The notes under the pieces: generated by a model
Databases searched by the model: none
What the model was told of the DNA's origin: nothing
Seen by the model: only the letters and a program-made list of their open reading frames with translations
NCBI GenBank assembly: GCA_006386115.1
Contig: VFIW01000040.1
Location: 248,001 to 312,000, forward strand
Length of the DNA stretch: 64,000 nucleotides
Direction: 5' to 3'
Source: Globisporangium splendens
Taxonomy: Eukaryota > Oomycota > Peronosporomycetes > Pythiales > Pythiaceae
Shown here: piece by piece, positions 1 through 11,595 of the stretch
Layout of the letters: the number at the start of each line of letters is the position of its first letter
How positions within the stretch are numbered: the stretch's first letter is position 1
Translations under genes and position numbers: made by a program

Positions 1-300
1 CAGCCTCAAGGAGCGTTTGGAATGCATCCATTCATTGCTCGCAGCTCCTCGTGTTCTTTTCACCGAGGAGATACAATCTTTTGTTCACTTTGGACTCGCG
101 CCAAGCGATGCTTTGTCACCAAGTATTACTGTTGAAAGTGTCAACCAATGGTACAAGATCCACTTCCAGCATTCCAAGTATCCTCTGTCCGAAGATCAAA
201 ACCCCACATGAAATCACGATACATTCACCCTCGCTGGCCAAGCAAAGCAATAAAATAATCTGGGATACCGTGTGGCATCACACGAAAAGCTGCACCACGC
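1..300. other. Window edge / spacer
   Basis: No coding region is supported here. The open frames are short and overlap on both strands without recognisable domains. It lies downstream of the minus-strand gene ending at 301, so it is probably its 3' flank. Confidence 0.4.
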
Positions 301-2086
301 TTACTGCGCGGCTACGTGGCTCGTTTTGCAACTCGCACTTGAAAGCGTCTCTTGTGTTGGTGTTGAAGACGGCAGTACGTTCTCCATGATGATGTTCTCC
401 ACGGCCTGGTAGAGCAGACTGAGGCTCTTGTTGAACGAGCCGAGGATGAGGTCCGTGATCGCGCCTGTGTGGCGCCGCTGGGACTCGAGCATGTCCCCCG
501 AGATCGTCGGCGTCAGCCGCATGCACAGCTGGATAATCGTACTCGGAACAGCATCGCCATCGTCATTGGTTTTGCTCTTGTGGACGGGTCTGATCACGAC
601 CCAGCCCTTCTCTAGGCACTTGAGGCTATGGACGATCTCCCGTGGACCCTCACTATGCGTCGATGACTCGCACACGAGCACGACGCGGTCCTTCTCGACA
701 AACTTGCGGATCACGAACCGCGTGTGCACCATTGCTTGCTGATTGTTGCGCACCGTGAGCGCCATGATGGATTTCGCGCAGATCGTGTCGACTGTGCGCT
801 CGACGGCCTCGTAGGATCCGTCCGCGATCGGCACGTGCGCGAGCGAGAGACACCGCCAGACGCCGTCCAGCGTCGTCTGTAGATCGAACGGGATGATCTT
901 GGCGTGTGTGATCTCCATAAACAACTGGTTCGACGCGTCCACCATGAGCTTCGTATCATTGATGTCCTCCTCCAGCTGCATGTACTCGTTGCGCGCGCAC
1001 ACGTCGTCGATCTCGGCGTACACGCGCTCGGTATTCGCGATGAGCAGGTCGTAGATGCTCGCTTCGCTGCGGCTGAGCGTGCAGAAGCGTTTGCTATTCA
1101 GCACTTGGACCGAGTCCAGCACTTGGGTCGACAGCTGCAGACATACAAAACCCAGAGTTAGCATTTATCATGGAAAGAAGGACAACGTATTGATGATTTA
1201 GACACGTTACAGTGGCGCTTGGTCGCTTTTTGAGCACTTTCTCGAGGCTTTTCGCGATCTTGAGCTGGTCTTCGAGCGCTTCTTTCAGCTTCAGATTCTT
1301 CATCTCGGCTTTCTGTTTCTCGATCAATTGGCGCTTTGCCACGCGTTCCCACAGTGATGTCGTCGGCACAATCTTCTTCTCCGTCGCGGTCGCATTCGTC
1401 TCAATGGCATCGTCTCGTCCATTGGACAGAGGCTGCTGAGCATTCTGGTCCTTTGACTCGCCCTCGAGGCTACCGGAAGACTCTTTTGGGAGCCCTGTAG
1501 GCTTGACACGCTCTTTCAGAGACGCCAGCTCGAGCTCGAGCTGCTGCACTTTGTCGCGCAGGTACGCGAGCTCTTCCTTCTGTCGCTTCCGCGTCGAGTT
1601 CTCCATCGGCGGCTTGCGCGGCACTGGCGCTGACGACTGCTCTCGGCTCGCGTTTGTATCTAGATTCAGTGGTGCTGTCGTCTTTCTATCGCTATTGAAC
1701 GCGTCATTACTGCCATCAGAGGCAAATGACGATGGTGCAGTCGCCAGCAGCACCGAAGACAGCGCTTGATCGATCTCCACACCATCGCCATTGCATTCTC
1801 TGTCCTGCACTGCGGCCTCAGTAGGCGACGGGAACTCCACGTACACCAACTCTCCTCGTGACGGCATTGCTGCACCGCCATACCATTCGCTCTGCGGCGA
1901 CCACAAAGCGTCCGGTCCTGCTGCTACTCCTGCATCCATGTGCTGCACCGTGGCCGTCGCCACTGGAGCCAGAGGCGCGCCGCCGTCGCTCTGCAGCGCG
2001 CGCGCGAGGTCGTCGTGGTCGATCTCGTCCAGGAGGAACGCGAACGCCTCGGGGAAGCTCATCTCGTCGTCCCCCGCGATCATCAT
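301..2086 (-). CDS. bZIP-like / START-like protein, array gene 1 (group A)
   Basis: Exons: complement(301..1134, 1211..2086), 569 aa. The intron (1135-1210, 76 nt, phase 0) has donor GTAACG and acceptor CTGCAG. Residues 1-60 are acidic and hydrophobic. A basic stretch (RKRQKEELAYLR) runs into a leucine-heptad coil at about 163-196. A second charged helix (LWERVAKRQ to KKRPSAT) covers 245-292. The rest is the family C-terminal domain, ending in a helix with the VENIIMENV motif. Intron 2 of the family is absent: the usual junction GSYE|V reads straight through as GSYEAVERTV. Intended role: probable nuclear DNA-binding regulator, inferred. The start is the first ATG; the second ATG directly follows and is equally possible. 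Confidence 0.85.
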
Positions 2087-2987
2087 CCAACGCGCTTCTC
2101 GACTTGAAGGACTGAAGAATCGGTATAATTTTGATGGGGATCACGGTATGCGTCGATGAACATGTGGCGTCATCCAATTTGTTGTGTTTCAGTGTGACAG
2201 TGTTGCAGGTGTACATTAGTACCTGCTTAATTTGCTACGTACTACTAATCTACTACTGATCTGCCATCTGCTGTCAACAACTAATATCTATTTTGGCATG
2301 TCCGTCCATCAGTCCGTGACAACCCATTTCGTATAAAACTACACACTTTTACCGGATCCGAATAATATTGCACACATCAAACTCAGTATACGACTATTGT
2401 GGCGGACTTATATTTTTGACGCTTTGTCCGGATACGGATACCAAACGTATAAGATGGTATAGCATCGTCTGTCCGTCACACCTGCCAAAGAGTTCGCTGA
2501 TACACAGATCCGATTGGGTAAAAGTTTGCAATGCGATTGTGCAAAAGAGTGCAAAACGATTGGATAAATATGTGCAATTTGAGAAATATTCGTGTTGCAA
2601 GTCAGTGGGCTAAGACTTGACAGTCGCTGCCATAACGGCGTATCGCCCTGTTTGGTGGCTTCGGCGGTCGAGACACGGGTGCGTGGGGAACATGCCAAAA
2701 GCGCGCATACCTTTGCCATCCCACGGGCATCTCAGTTCTCAAGTCAAGTCGTTCTCTGCTGTTGGATGCCATTCCAACGTGGCTTGGAAAAAAAGCGTAT
2801 ACCTGATAATATACACTCTATCCGGATGCCGCTTTCTATGTATCCGTGCCGTCATCAGAAAGGCAACCCCCACCCAGTTGACGCCCAAACGACAACTTTC
2901 CTGTGTGGAGTCAAGACCGATCTTTCTAAATTCCGCATCTCATTCTACAATTTGCTCTCTCGACCACAGCCATTCACATTTGCCAAA
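2087..2987. other. Intergenic region between divergent gene 1 and flavodoxin
   Basis: No supported gene. It separates the divergent starts at 2086 (minus) and 2988 (plus), so it must hold both promoters. The flavodoxin core promoter is listed separately. An open frame extends upstream of 2988 but its translation is not protein-like and lies largely upstream of the predicted transcription start. Confidence 0.5.
2940..2955 (+). promoter_or_regulatory. Oomycete Inr+FPR core promoter of the flavodoxin gene
   Basis: TCATTCTACAATTTGC matches the known oomycete initiator plus flanking promoter region (TCAYTYY...CAWTTT). It sits 48 nt upstream of the ATG at 2988, the usual distance, and so decides that start over upstream ATGs in the same open frame. 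Confidence 0.7.
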
Positions 2988-3596
2988 ATGACGAAGATCG
3001 CGATCGTGTACTACTCGATGTACGGCCACGTGGGCAAGCTCGCGAGCGCCATCAAGACCGGCGCCAAGAAGGTGTCCGGCGTCGACGCGCAGCTCTACCA
3101 GGTGCAAGAGACGCTGCCACAGGAACTGCTCACGCGCATCGGCGCCGCTCCCAAGCCCCAGGACCATGCGGTCGCCACGCCCGACACGCTCAAGGACGCC
3201 GACGGTATTCTGTTGGGTCTTCCCACACGCTTTGGGATGCTGCCTTCCCAGATGAAGGCGCTGATGGACGCCTGCGGCGGTCTCTGGGTGGGCGGCGGCC
3301 TCATCGGCAAGCCCTGCGGACTGTTCTTCAGCACGGGCTCACTCGGAGGTGGACAGGAAACCACGGCAATGGCCACGACGCCGTTCCTGACGCACCACGG
3401 TATGACGTTCGTGCCGCTGGGCTACCGCACGCCGCTGCTCTCGAATCTGGATGAGATCCACGGCGGAAGCCCCTGGGGTGCGGGCACCATCGCCGGAGCT
3501 GACGGATCGCGCCAGCCGTCGGAATTGGAGCTCGAGATCGCGCGCGTCCAAGGCGAGAGCTTTGCCGAGATCACCAAGAAGATGGCGGGCAAATAA
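2988..3596 (+). CDS. WrbA-type NAD(P)H:quinone oxidoreductase (flavodoxin fold)
   Basis: 202 aa, single exon. This family uses FMN to reduce quinones by two electrons, protecting the cytosol from redox-cycling quinones. FMN-binding features are visible: the phosphate loop YYSMYGHVGKLA (residues 7-18), GLPTRFGMLPSQMKALMD around 74-92, FFSTGSLGGGQETT around 111-124, and the C-terminal HGGSPWGAGTIAG typical of WrbA/Pst2/FQR1 proteins. Length is normal for the family (about 200). The start at 2988 is chosen because the WrbA domain begins immediately and an Inr element lies 48 nt upstream. It is unrelated to the surrounding array and appears intact. Confidence 0.93.
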   Translation: MTKIAIVYYSMYGHVGKLASAIKTGAKKVSGVDAQLYQVQETLPQELLTRIGAAPKPQDHAVATPDTLKDADGILLGLPTRFGMLPSQMKALMDACGGLWVGGGLIGKPCGLFFSTGSLGGGQETTAMATTPFLTHHGMTFVPLGYRTPLLSNLDEIHGGSPWGAGTIAGADGSRQPSELELEIARVQGESFAEITKKMAGK

Positions 3597-3732
3597 ATGT
3601 CAGCTACACAATCCCCGTTTTGCCGCATTCTCTGATCCGCCCCCCATTCGTAGAAAAGCACTAAATCGCGTTTGCAACCCCAAAATCACTGATACAATAC
3701 GAAACTCGATAGCCTATGATAAATGTGACACA

Positions 3733-5383
3733 CTAGCAACGACCCTGAGTCATGAGCAGGTTTTCGATCCGCTGAAAGATCGCCTCCATGTTCTGGTGAT
3801 ACGAGCTCATGATCAGATCCGTGAGCACGCCGGCCTGCTGCTTCCCACTCTCCGACGTGTCAAGAATCTCGGGCGACGACCACACAATCGATTGCAGAAT
3901 CGTCCGTGGCGCTGTCTTTGGTGAAATGCTTGGCGAATTGCTGATCTCCCTGATAACTGTCCATCCTGATTCCGAGATGTTGATGCGCTGAGACCCTATC
4001 AGAGAGCCCTCAGAGGTGCCCATGGAGCTCCACAAGAGCACGACGCGTTCGGCCTCGACGATCTTCTTGATCATCAACTGGACGTGCACGAGCACTTCGC
4101 CTCGGTGCAAGTGCAGCGTCACCGTGAATTCTGACCGAACGACCTCATCGCTCGAATCGATCGCCTACACATAAAAAAAGATGGCCAAATGCTCGCCATT
4201 ATACGTCTCCAAGCAGTACGGAAAGTCATATAGATTTACCCCATAGACGCCGTTGTGGAGCTTGGTGCGCGATAGCCCGGCGAATTGCCACACGGCGCGG
4301 CTCGTGGTCGCAAGGTCGAAGGGGAAGATCTTGGTGTGGATTAGCTCCATGTACACACGGCCGTTATTCTCCATGTCGTCGCTCTTGATTTGCACGTCGT
4401 TGACTTCCTTATCTGGAGTCTCTGATAGTCCAGTCTCGGCAAACACGGCGTCCAATTGCGGATACAAAGTCTCCAATTGCGCAGTGAGCGTCTCATACAC
4501 ACCTGCACCATCACCAAGTCGAAGGCGCTTCTTGTTTGAAATACTCGACTCCGATGTCTCTAGCAACTACACTTGTAGCGCGTGAGTATCAAGGCATAGT
4601 GTATGCATACAACAACAACGAGCATTTAAGTAAACGCACCGTGGTCTCAGGTCGTTTGCGCAGGACTCTCGCGAGGCTGTTGGCAACTTTGAGTTGCCCC
4701 TCGAGCATCTCGCGCAACTTGGCGTTTTCCACTTCGGTCTTGATCTTTTCGTGCTTTTGACGCTGCGCAACGCGTTCCCAGACGCTCGGTTCGAGCGTAG
4801 ATGAGGAGGAATATTCTTCTTCTTTGTAAGTTGCATTGCCCTCGTCATTTGGGTCATTCGCAGCGTGTTGCAGCTGATGCAGTTGCTGCTCGAGCTCGCG
4901 CACTTGGCGTCGCAGGTACGCCAGTTCGTCCTTCACCGACGTGCGCGTCTTCTTCTTCGTTTCCTTAGGCATCTCACTGCGCTCGACGGACACTGCTGCG
5001 GCATCGACGGCGCCTTCTACATGACGAGGAAGCAGAGTCGGCAATTTCTTGTCATGTTGACGCATCCGTGGCTCCTTCTCGCATGAAGAAGACGCTGACT
5101 CCATCTGCTTGTGCGCGATTTCATCATCGTCAACGTCAGGGAGCTCTAGAGCCTCCAGGTCCACATCCAGGAGCTCGAGAAAAAACGCATTCGCATTGTC
5201 ACTTAGATTGGACTCGTTTGCTTTCTGAGCGTGCGCTACTGGATCCTGCGCCACAGCAGTGCGCGCAGCGACATCGAAGTCAACCACAGCGCCAATGCCG
5301 CTGTCATCTATTAGGCGCAGCAGCTCCAGCGTCGCGCTCTCGTCGTCGTCTCCAGGCAGCAAGTGGAGCTCATTGTCCGCCAT
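3733..5383 (-). CDS. bZIP-like / START-like protein, array gene 2 (group A)
   Basis: Exons: complement(3733..4164, 4240..4566, 4640..5383), 500 aa, both introns phase 0 (75 and 73 nt; donors GTAAAT and GTGCGT, acceptors TGTAG). The bZIP-like coil (SVKDELAYLRRQVRELEQQL) lies at about 148-170, and the second helix (VWERVAQRQ to RKRPETT) at 201-248. Exon 2 carries the PFDLATTSRAVW motif; exon 3 carries VLLWSSMGTSEGSL and ends in IENLLMTQG. I prefer the ATG at 5383 (MADNELHL) because it resembles other acidic family starts and a TATA-like box ends at 5451; an upstream in-frame ATG at 5419 would add 12 residues. Confidence 0.85.
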
Positions 5384-5450
5384 GATTCTCTTTGCCAACT
5401 TGCTCAGTGCAACAATCACTCCACAGAATAAAATATTATAATCCTCTATA

Positions 5451-5460
5451 CCCTTTTATA
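5451..5460 (-). promoter_or_regulatory. TATA-like box upstream of array gene 2
   Basis: The minus strand reads TATAAAAGGG, about 70 nt before the preferred ATG at 5383 and about 32 nt before the alternative ATG at 5419. If used, transcription would begin near 5425, which favours the inner ATG. TATA boxes are uncommon in oomycetes, so this is weak evidence. Confidence 0.25.
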
Positions 5461-5591
5461 CGAGAAGAATTGATTTAAAATACTGATATGGGCAATATGA
5501 ACCCTTTGTGTTATTGTTATTTTGCATCATACTCGTTACAAAGGTTTTACGACCAAATTGCTAAGCTCGCATTGCGACATCTCAACCGAAC

Positions 5592-7200
5592 CTAGCGACA
5601 CCAATCATGCGCACGCGTCAGCGCAATGCTCTCGATGCGCTGCCGCAACCTCTCAAAGTTCTTGGCGAGCGTGCCCTCTACAACATCCTTGATGGCTTCG
5701 AGATCAAGATTATTCGCTGGTCCTGAGGCTTGGTCGGGGTTGACGGTGTCGCAAGTCAGGCGGACAATCGTGTGGATCCGCGTGCGCGGCTGCGATAAAA
5801 CTCGATCAGGTACCTGGGTCTCCTCCATCGTGACCCACACGTTTTGACGGATCACAACGCGATCTTTCAAGCACGGATTTTGTTTCTTGGTTGCAATCTC
5901 CTCGCCTTCCTGACACCAAATGAGTACGTGGCGATTCGCTTCATTCAGAACCAGTTTCGCCAGCATCCGCACGAGAAATGTGCGCTCCCGACCTTGACAC
6001 GTGAACGTCGCCGTCGACTCGGCACGGACGGTGTCACGTGTCGAGTGCACTATCTACCAGAGTCACACGAGGATATGCAGTTTCGGCAATGTAAGCCGAG
6101 CTGGTGACGATAAAAGAAGGACTACGAGATGCTAATATGCCCAGACTACCTTATAGCAACCGTTGCTTACCTTCAACGACGACGCTTTCCAGACTTGCCA
6201 CATGGACGCACTGGCCACTTGCAGACTGAACGGCACGATTGCTACGTCGATTACTTGGAGGTACTGGCCATCATTGTGAACTTTCATGGTTCGTGTCTCG
6301 GCACACGCGTTTGAAAAGTCTGTGTCGGCGAGGACGAAAGGCAGCTGCACGTACAGCATCTTCAGTCGTCGTGCTAGTTGCGCATAAATGCCAGCACCGT
6401 GACGCCGATCAGCAGCTGGTTGCAGTGCTTTTGCCGTGGAGGAGGGCAACAAATCGAGGCCCTAAAGTCACAAACATAAGCGCCTTACTACATAAACAAA
6501 TGAGGAAAGCATCACGTACCCCCAGATGGGACCGCTTGCGAAGGTTTCTTGAGATAGTCTGTGTGATCTTCAGCTGTGCTTCAAGGGCTGCCTTTAGCTG
6601 GTGATTCACAATCTCAGATTGTAGGCGCTGGTCACGCTGGTGCTTCGCGATGCGCTCCCAGAGCACTATGCCTGCAGTTACCAGATCGTTTTCTCCACTG
6701 GTGCCGCTCGGTAACCCTCGTCTAGAAGAATCCTTGGCTTGCTTGGCCTCGTCCAGCTGAGTTTGTAGCTCGGTGACCTCTAGACGCAGCGCTCGCAGTT
6801 CCTCTTTGCGGCTGCGGCTCGCTGATTTCGGCAGCAGCCTCGTCGATTCTTCGTGCGGCGTCTCTCTTTGCTGTGGAACTTGTTGTGTACCTGACTGAGG
6901 ATCACTTGATACAGAGCCCATACGCGCTGGCACGACACCCACATCGCCCGCTCCTTGACAAAAATCTATTGAGCCCTGGACTCCACCAAGCAATAGCAAG
7001 TCACCGGCGTCCTCTTTATCGAGAAACTGCGCGATGGAATCGAGAATGTCGCTCTCCGCATCGCATTCCAAGACGAGTCGATCGTCTTCGCGCGAGGCCG
7101 CGGGCGCCAGCAGCAGCGTCACTTCCTCCTGCGTCAGACTCGGCAACGACGCGTCTGTGCTGTCGCTAGCTCTCTGAAGACGCGACGCTGAGTTCTCCAT
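5592..7200 (-). CDS. bZIP-like / START-like protein, array gene 3 (group A)
   Basis: Exons: complement(5592..6053, 6150..6461, 6520..7200), 484 aa. Introns are 96 and 58 nt, phase 0, donors GTAGTC and GTACGT. The N-terminus has an acidic-hydrophobic patch (IAQFLDKEDAGDLLLLGG, about 56-73). The coil (SRKEELRALRLEVTELQTQL) is at 130-149, and helix 2 (LWERIAKHQ to RKRSHLG) at 180-227. The C-terminal domain shows PFSLQVASASMW in exon 2 and VLIWCQEGEE in exon 3. The ATG at 7200 (MENSASRL) is chosen over an ATG 68 codons upstream because the extension is not protein-like. Its closest relative is the next gene (7543-9287), with an exon 2 of identical length (312 nt). Confidence 0.85.
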
Positions 7201-7542
7201 GGCTCTTGCGCGTGCACCAGAGCGCCTGCGCAGTTGTGCTCTTGTGAAGACGAAACGAACTCGATACCTGTTCCTGCAAAGAGTGACTCGCCATAGAGTG
7301 TTGGTATTCGAGTGATGGTCTTGGTCGATCTCAATATCGGTGTTGGAGAACATATGAACTTGATTATAGGATTCGTGTCCGTGTCGTGTCTCACTGATGA
7401 CCAAAGCAGAAAACCCGAACCCTAGACAGACAGCCCATGCTCACTTTCCACATGCGCTGCTATTGATTCTTGCCATATATGATAACCTGTCGCAATACAT
7501 GTATTTTTTGAAGGCTATTCTCAGCCCAACGACACTCCAAAC

Positions 7543-9287
7543 CTAGTGGACCCCACCAGTAGCGAGCAAATGCCTCAGCGCAGCGTTTTCGATGTGCTGC
7601 CGCATGATCTCAATGTTTTGCGAGAACGAGCACTTGACCATGTCCCTGAACATCACGAGTGCGTTCTCCTGTGAGTTCGAGTCGTTTTTGCTATCGGGAG
7701 TCATGCGCACAACCGTGTGGATCCGAGTGCACGGAGAAATATCAGGTACCTGGATCTCCTCCATCGTCGTCCAGGCACTTTCACGAAACACAATACGCCT
7801 ATGAAATGACCGCTTGGCCACTTTCTCTTCAGCGACAAGGCACCAGACGACCACGTGACGGTTTGCTTCACCCACGATCTGTTTCCCGAGCATCCGTACG
7901 TGGAACAGGCATTCCCGGCCGTGCAGCCTGAACGTCGATGTAAATTCGGCGCGAACGCTGTCAGAGGTCGACACTACTGCCTAAAACAGACACGCGATGC
8001 GCACAAGGCGACAAAAACATTAGTCACCGATGGACCATGGAAGGGAAGAGCCTTCCCGTCCACATCTCCCTTCCTGGAAGGAAGACGTGGAGTCAACTTT
8101 GCACTACCTGGTAGCATCCGTTGCTTATTTTCACCGACGACGAAGTCCACACTTGCCACATAGACACACTGGTCACCTGGAGGCTGAACGGCACAATTGA
8201 CGCATCGACTGCCTGAACGTACTGCTCATCAGGATGGACTGTCAGGCTCCGTGTCTCGACACACGTGCGTGCAGACTCCGTATCAGCGAGGACAGACGGA
8301 AGTTGCGCATACAGCGAGTCCAATTGTCGTGCTAATTGCGCAAAGATGTGAGCGCCATGCTCCAGATCATCTGCAAATCGCGGTGCCTTTGCCGCCGAGG
8401 ACAGCGACAAGTTGAGTCCCTAACGAGTTAAACAAGACACGATAATCAGATGAACAATCTCTACAAATGCGAAAAGTATCACGTACCGCCACATGCGGTC
8501 GCTTGCGAAGGTTTCTTGAGATACACTGCGCGATTTTTATCTGCGTTTGAAGTGCGTTTTTCAATCTCAAATTGACTTCCTCTGACCGCAGCCGTTGGTC
8601 GCGTTGGTGCTTTGCAATGCGTTCCCAGAGTATCGATCTTGTCGAGAAAGCAGAGATTGGTGCGTTGTTCTCGTGAGCGGTCACTGGGCTTTTGACTTTG
8701 TCTGTAACTTGCTTGGCCTGGCTCAGCGTCAACTGCAGCTCGACGACTTCTAGACGCAGTGCTTCCAGCTCCCATTTTGCTCGCACGCGACTATGGTTCA
8801 CTGATCTTGGAACGCGCCTTGCCGTTTGTTTGGTCAGTTTGTGTTTACCCTGTGGTAAGTGCTGCATTTGCGAACCAATTGCAGGCATCTGGGTACGCAA
8901 CTGGGTGGCACATGCCTTCAGCTCTGATGAGTCTGACCCAGGCATTGCTAACAGAGAGATCGCAGACTGAGCACCAGTGCTGAAAAAGTCAACACCGCCT
9001 GGTGCAGCTTCCAGACGACACACACCATGACCTTCGACACGACGGTCCACATTAAGGCGATCTATCTGCTCCTGAGCTTCACCAAGTACCAGAAACTCGC
9101 CGGTGTCCTCTTCATCAAGAAACTGCACGATGGAGTCAAAAATGTCGCTCTCCGATAAACCTTCCCCGTGGGATCGCTCGCCGTCGCGTGGAGCTGATGA
9201 CGATGGCGTCGCTGCTTGCTTCGCGTGCGCCTCTACACCGTCCTTTGCATGTGCGCGACGGAGCAGCGCACTTCTGCCGTCGTCCAT
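7543..9287 (-). CDS. bZIP-like / START-like protein, array gene 4 (group A)
   Basis: Exons: complement(7543..7980, 8108..8419, 8487..9287), 516 aa. Introns are 127 nt (the longest in the array) and 67 nt, phase 0. It shares with gene 3 an N-terminal IVQFLDEEDTGEFLVLGE patch (about 53-70), the WERIAKHQRDQRL helix (about 221-233) and exon 2 of the same length ending NGCYQ|. The pair is probably a local tandem duplicate. The coil (WELEALRLEVVELQLTLSQA) lies at about 172-191. The ATG at 9287 (MDDGRSAL) is preferred over one 14 codons upstream by comparison with gene 3. Confidence 0.85.
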
Positions 9288-9589
9288 AGCTCCACCTGAG
9301 CTCGTGTGAGCGCCAGAGCACCTGTGCACATGCTGTAGTGGAGCATTGATGGGAGAGAATGATGATCGTTGTGCGACTGCGCGTACTTATTCCATTAAGT
9401 TCGACCGGCAATCGGAGGAATCAATACCTTTAAGTTCGGACAATTGAGGACAAAACCAATACCTGTCATATTTTACTCGCACTTGTTGTTAGCTGTCTCT
9501 TCTGTGAATATATTGCTATCGTCCATGCTGTCCCCATTACTGTCATCTTTAATATCCTGCTTCAACCCATTCCAATTTGTATTTGTACC

Positions 9590-9909
9590 AAACAGGAGTG
9601 TTCACTTTGCATTTTCGATTGAGGCGCAAATGTGATGACCAGATCCATATCTGTGAGAGCTGCTGGATGGTGGTTCAGCCGCACTCCTCCGATCAGCAAG
9701 ACTCCGGTGGTGAGGCTCAAGAGGCATCGGCGATTCAAACAGTTGTGCGCATGACCCCAGAGCTGGAAGTTTCTTCTTCTGGCGAGCGGAGTTCGAACCG
9801 CGTCGGCATTCTCACGGATTTGGTGCTCGCGTCATTCCGTCAGAACTTCCCAACATTACATCAAACGGTCGAGAATATCCTCGTGATGGGTGACCATGCA
9901 TCACAGTAA
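9590..9909 (+). pseudogene. Remnant of an array gene, exon 3 only
   Basis: On the plus strand, opposite to its neighbours, the translation up to the stop at 9909 carries AIQTVVRMTPELEV, GILTDLVLASFRQNF and TVENILVMGD, the end of the family's exon 3. An earlier piece (VFTLHFRLRR, near 9597) matches the start of exon 3, but about 30 codons between them are missing. No exon 1 or 2 is visible upstream. It is most like the C-terminus of the minus-strand gene at 20325-22117. Confidence 0.75.
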
Positions 9910-10206
9910 CATTTGCCAGCTAACGGTCCGTTTGGCTTAGAAATGATGCCAAGACAGGCTGTGCGCTTTGTTCCCTGCCACAACCACTTGACTTAGGTTT
10001 TTTGTACTCAAAAACAATGAAGTTCTTCATTGGGATCATTAATCAATCTGTTCGACAGGAGCATCACCACAGACCACGGAAAGTGTTGAAGAATACATGA
10101 AAAAATTCCAGAGACACACGCCATATTCTTATTGCAACACTCACGATAAGCACGCATGGAGTTGGCCAGGGGGGCGAGAGGAAGCTTCGCTCTTTCCTCA
10201 CAACAA

Positions 10207-11595
10207 TCACCTACCTCCTCTCTCTCTCTTGAGCACGATGTCTTCGATCATTTCGTATGCCGCTCGAAGTTTTTGTGGAAGTGACTCGCACATCAACTCT
10301 GTCAGCAAACTCGTGAGTCTCGGACCAAAGTGGTCGGCTAAGCTTGCCAAGGACGACTCGGACGATCGTGAGGACTGGTGACACTCTGTTGCCTGGGGTG
10401 TGAGCCGCACGATCGTTTGCATTAAGGTTGTCAGCGTTGGGTTCGCCATATCGGAGCTTGAATCATTGTCATCACATGAAATTGTCTTCAAAACCGTCCA
10501 CCCTTCTCGGCGTAACTGCAGGTGCTCTTCACAAGGCGAGGATGCCGCCTTTCCTTGCAATTGTTCGTCCATCGTGCACCAAACAAGCACGACGCGGTCG
10601 CGCTCGACAAACTGCTTCCCGACGAGGCGCGAGTGGAACATGATGTCGCCGGCGCGGAGCGTAATGGGCACCGTAAACTCCGCGCGCAGCATGTTGCTCG
10701 TGGCATCGATGACAGATGGGATACCGTCTTCTTCGCTGCATTTGTTAACCTGCATCGACAGATCGTACACTAAACTCCACACGGCGTCGCTCGTCGCCGT
10801 TAGATCAAATGGGAACTCGATCGCGTCTGCCAACTCGACATAAATGCAATCTTGCGCATCGACTCGCACACGCTGGAGGCTCAAATCATTTTGTGGTATG
10901 GGTCCGTTCTTTGCTGTCGAATGCGTGAGTCCGCTCTCGCAGAGCACAGTATCGGCTTGAGCGTACAACGCATCCACTTGACTCGAGAGCCACTCGAACG
11001 TGGTGTCGTCCTCTTGGATCATATGGAAGGCAAAGCACGCCAGCTCAGCGCCTTTGAGAGCATGCGGCGCCATGAATGCGTTGGATTGCTGCGGCGCACG
11101 AAGCACAGCGCTCGCCAGTGAGCGCAGGAGTCGAAACTGGCGGTCGTACACATCCCGCAGTTGCGCATTCACGAGCAGCGCGTGCTGTTTTTCACGCAAT
11201 TGACGCTTGGCTATCCGGTACCATGGACTCGATTCCATGCAATGATACTGATGGTGGTGGGGCTTGCCATTACGGTTGTTTAAGCGTTGAGTGAGCTGCT
11301 GGAGTTGTATGGCCAGTTCCTGCGCCTTCTCCCGCAGCATCGACACCTCATCCATAACCACATTGCGGCGCTGTTTCTTCGTGGCTCTATGCTGCTGTGA
11401 CGGTCTCAGGCTCTCTTGTGTCGGCAGCATAGCAAGTGGCGCCGCGCTCCACGACGAGCTGGCTGCATCAAGGAGAAAGAGCTTGTCCTCCAACGAGAAA
11501 AGCTCCACGTTGGACCCGTCCGAGCCCCAGCACTCGGCGGGGATGTCAGGGTCCAAGTGCAGCACCACGTCGTCCACATCAGTGCTGCCTGCCAT
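10207..11595 (-). CDS. Intronless bZIP-like / START-like protein, array gene 5 (group A)
   Basis: 462 aa in one uninterrupted frame: both family introns are missing. Order: LFSLEDKLFLLDAA acidic-hydrophobic motif (32-45); basic stretch and coil (KKQRRNVVMDEVSMLREKAQ) from about 73 to 104; second helix WYRIAKRQLREK (125-136) to about 168; then the C-terminal domain with FPFDLTATSDAVW (261-273), VVLVWCTMDEQ and LMQTIVRLTPQ. The usual KRP at the end of helix 2 has become LRAPQQ, with a short linker of its own. Start at MAGSTDV (11595) rather than an ATG five codons upstream. Complete absence of introns suggests replacement by a cDNA copy or stepwise loss. Confidence 0.85.
   Translation of the reverse strand: MAGSTDVDDVVLHLDPDIPAECWGSDGSNVELFSLEDKLFLLDAASSSWSAAPLAMLPTQESLRPSQQHRATKKQRRNVVMDEVSMLREKAQELAIQLQQLTQRLNNRNGKPHHHQYHCMESSPWYRIAKRQLREKQHALLVNAQLRDVYDRQFRLLRSLASAVLRAPQQSNAFMAPHALKGAELACFAFHMIQEDDTTFEWLSSQVDALYAQADTVLCESGLTHSTAKNGPIPQNDLSLQRVRVDAQDCIYVELADAIEFPFDLTATSDAVWSLVYDLSMQVNKCSEEDGIPSVIDATSNMLRAEFTVPITLRAGDIMFHSRLVGKQFVERDRVVLVWCTMDEQLQGKAASSPCEEHLQLRREGWTVLKTISCDDNDSSSDMANPTLTTLMQTIVRLTPQATECHQSSRSSESSLASLADHFGPRLTSLLTELMCESLPQKLRAAYEMIEDIVLKRERGGR

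Noticed and set aside
904..1161. Plus-strand open frame antisense to array gene 1
   Set aside because: It is a shadow of the GC-rich coding strand; no domain and no promoter.
2592..2987. 132-codon N-terminal extension of the flavodoxin
   Set aside because: WrbA proteins start at the flavodoxin fold, the extension is not protein-like, and the Inr at 2940 lies inside it.
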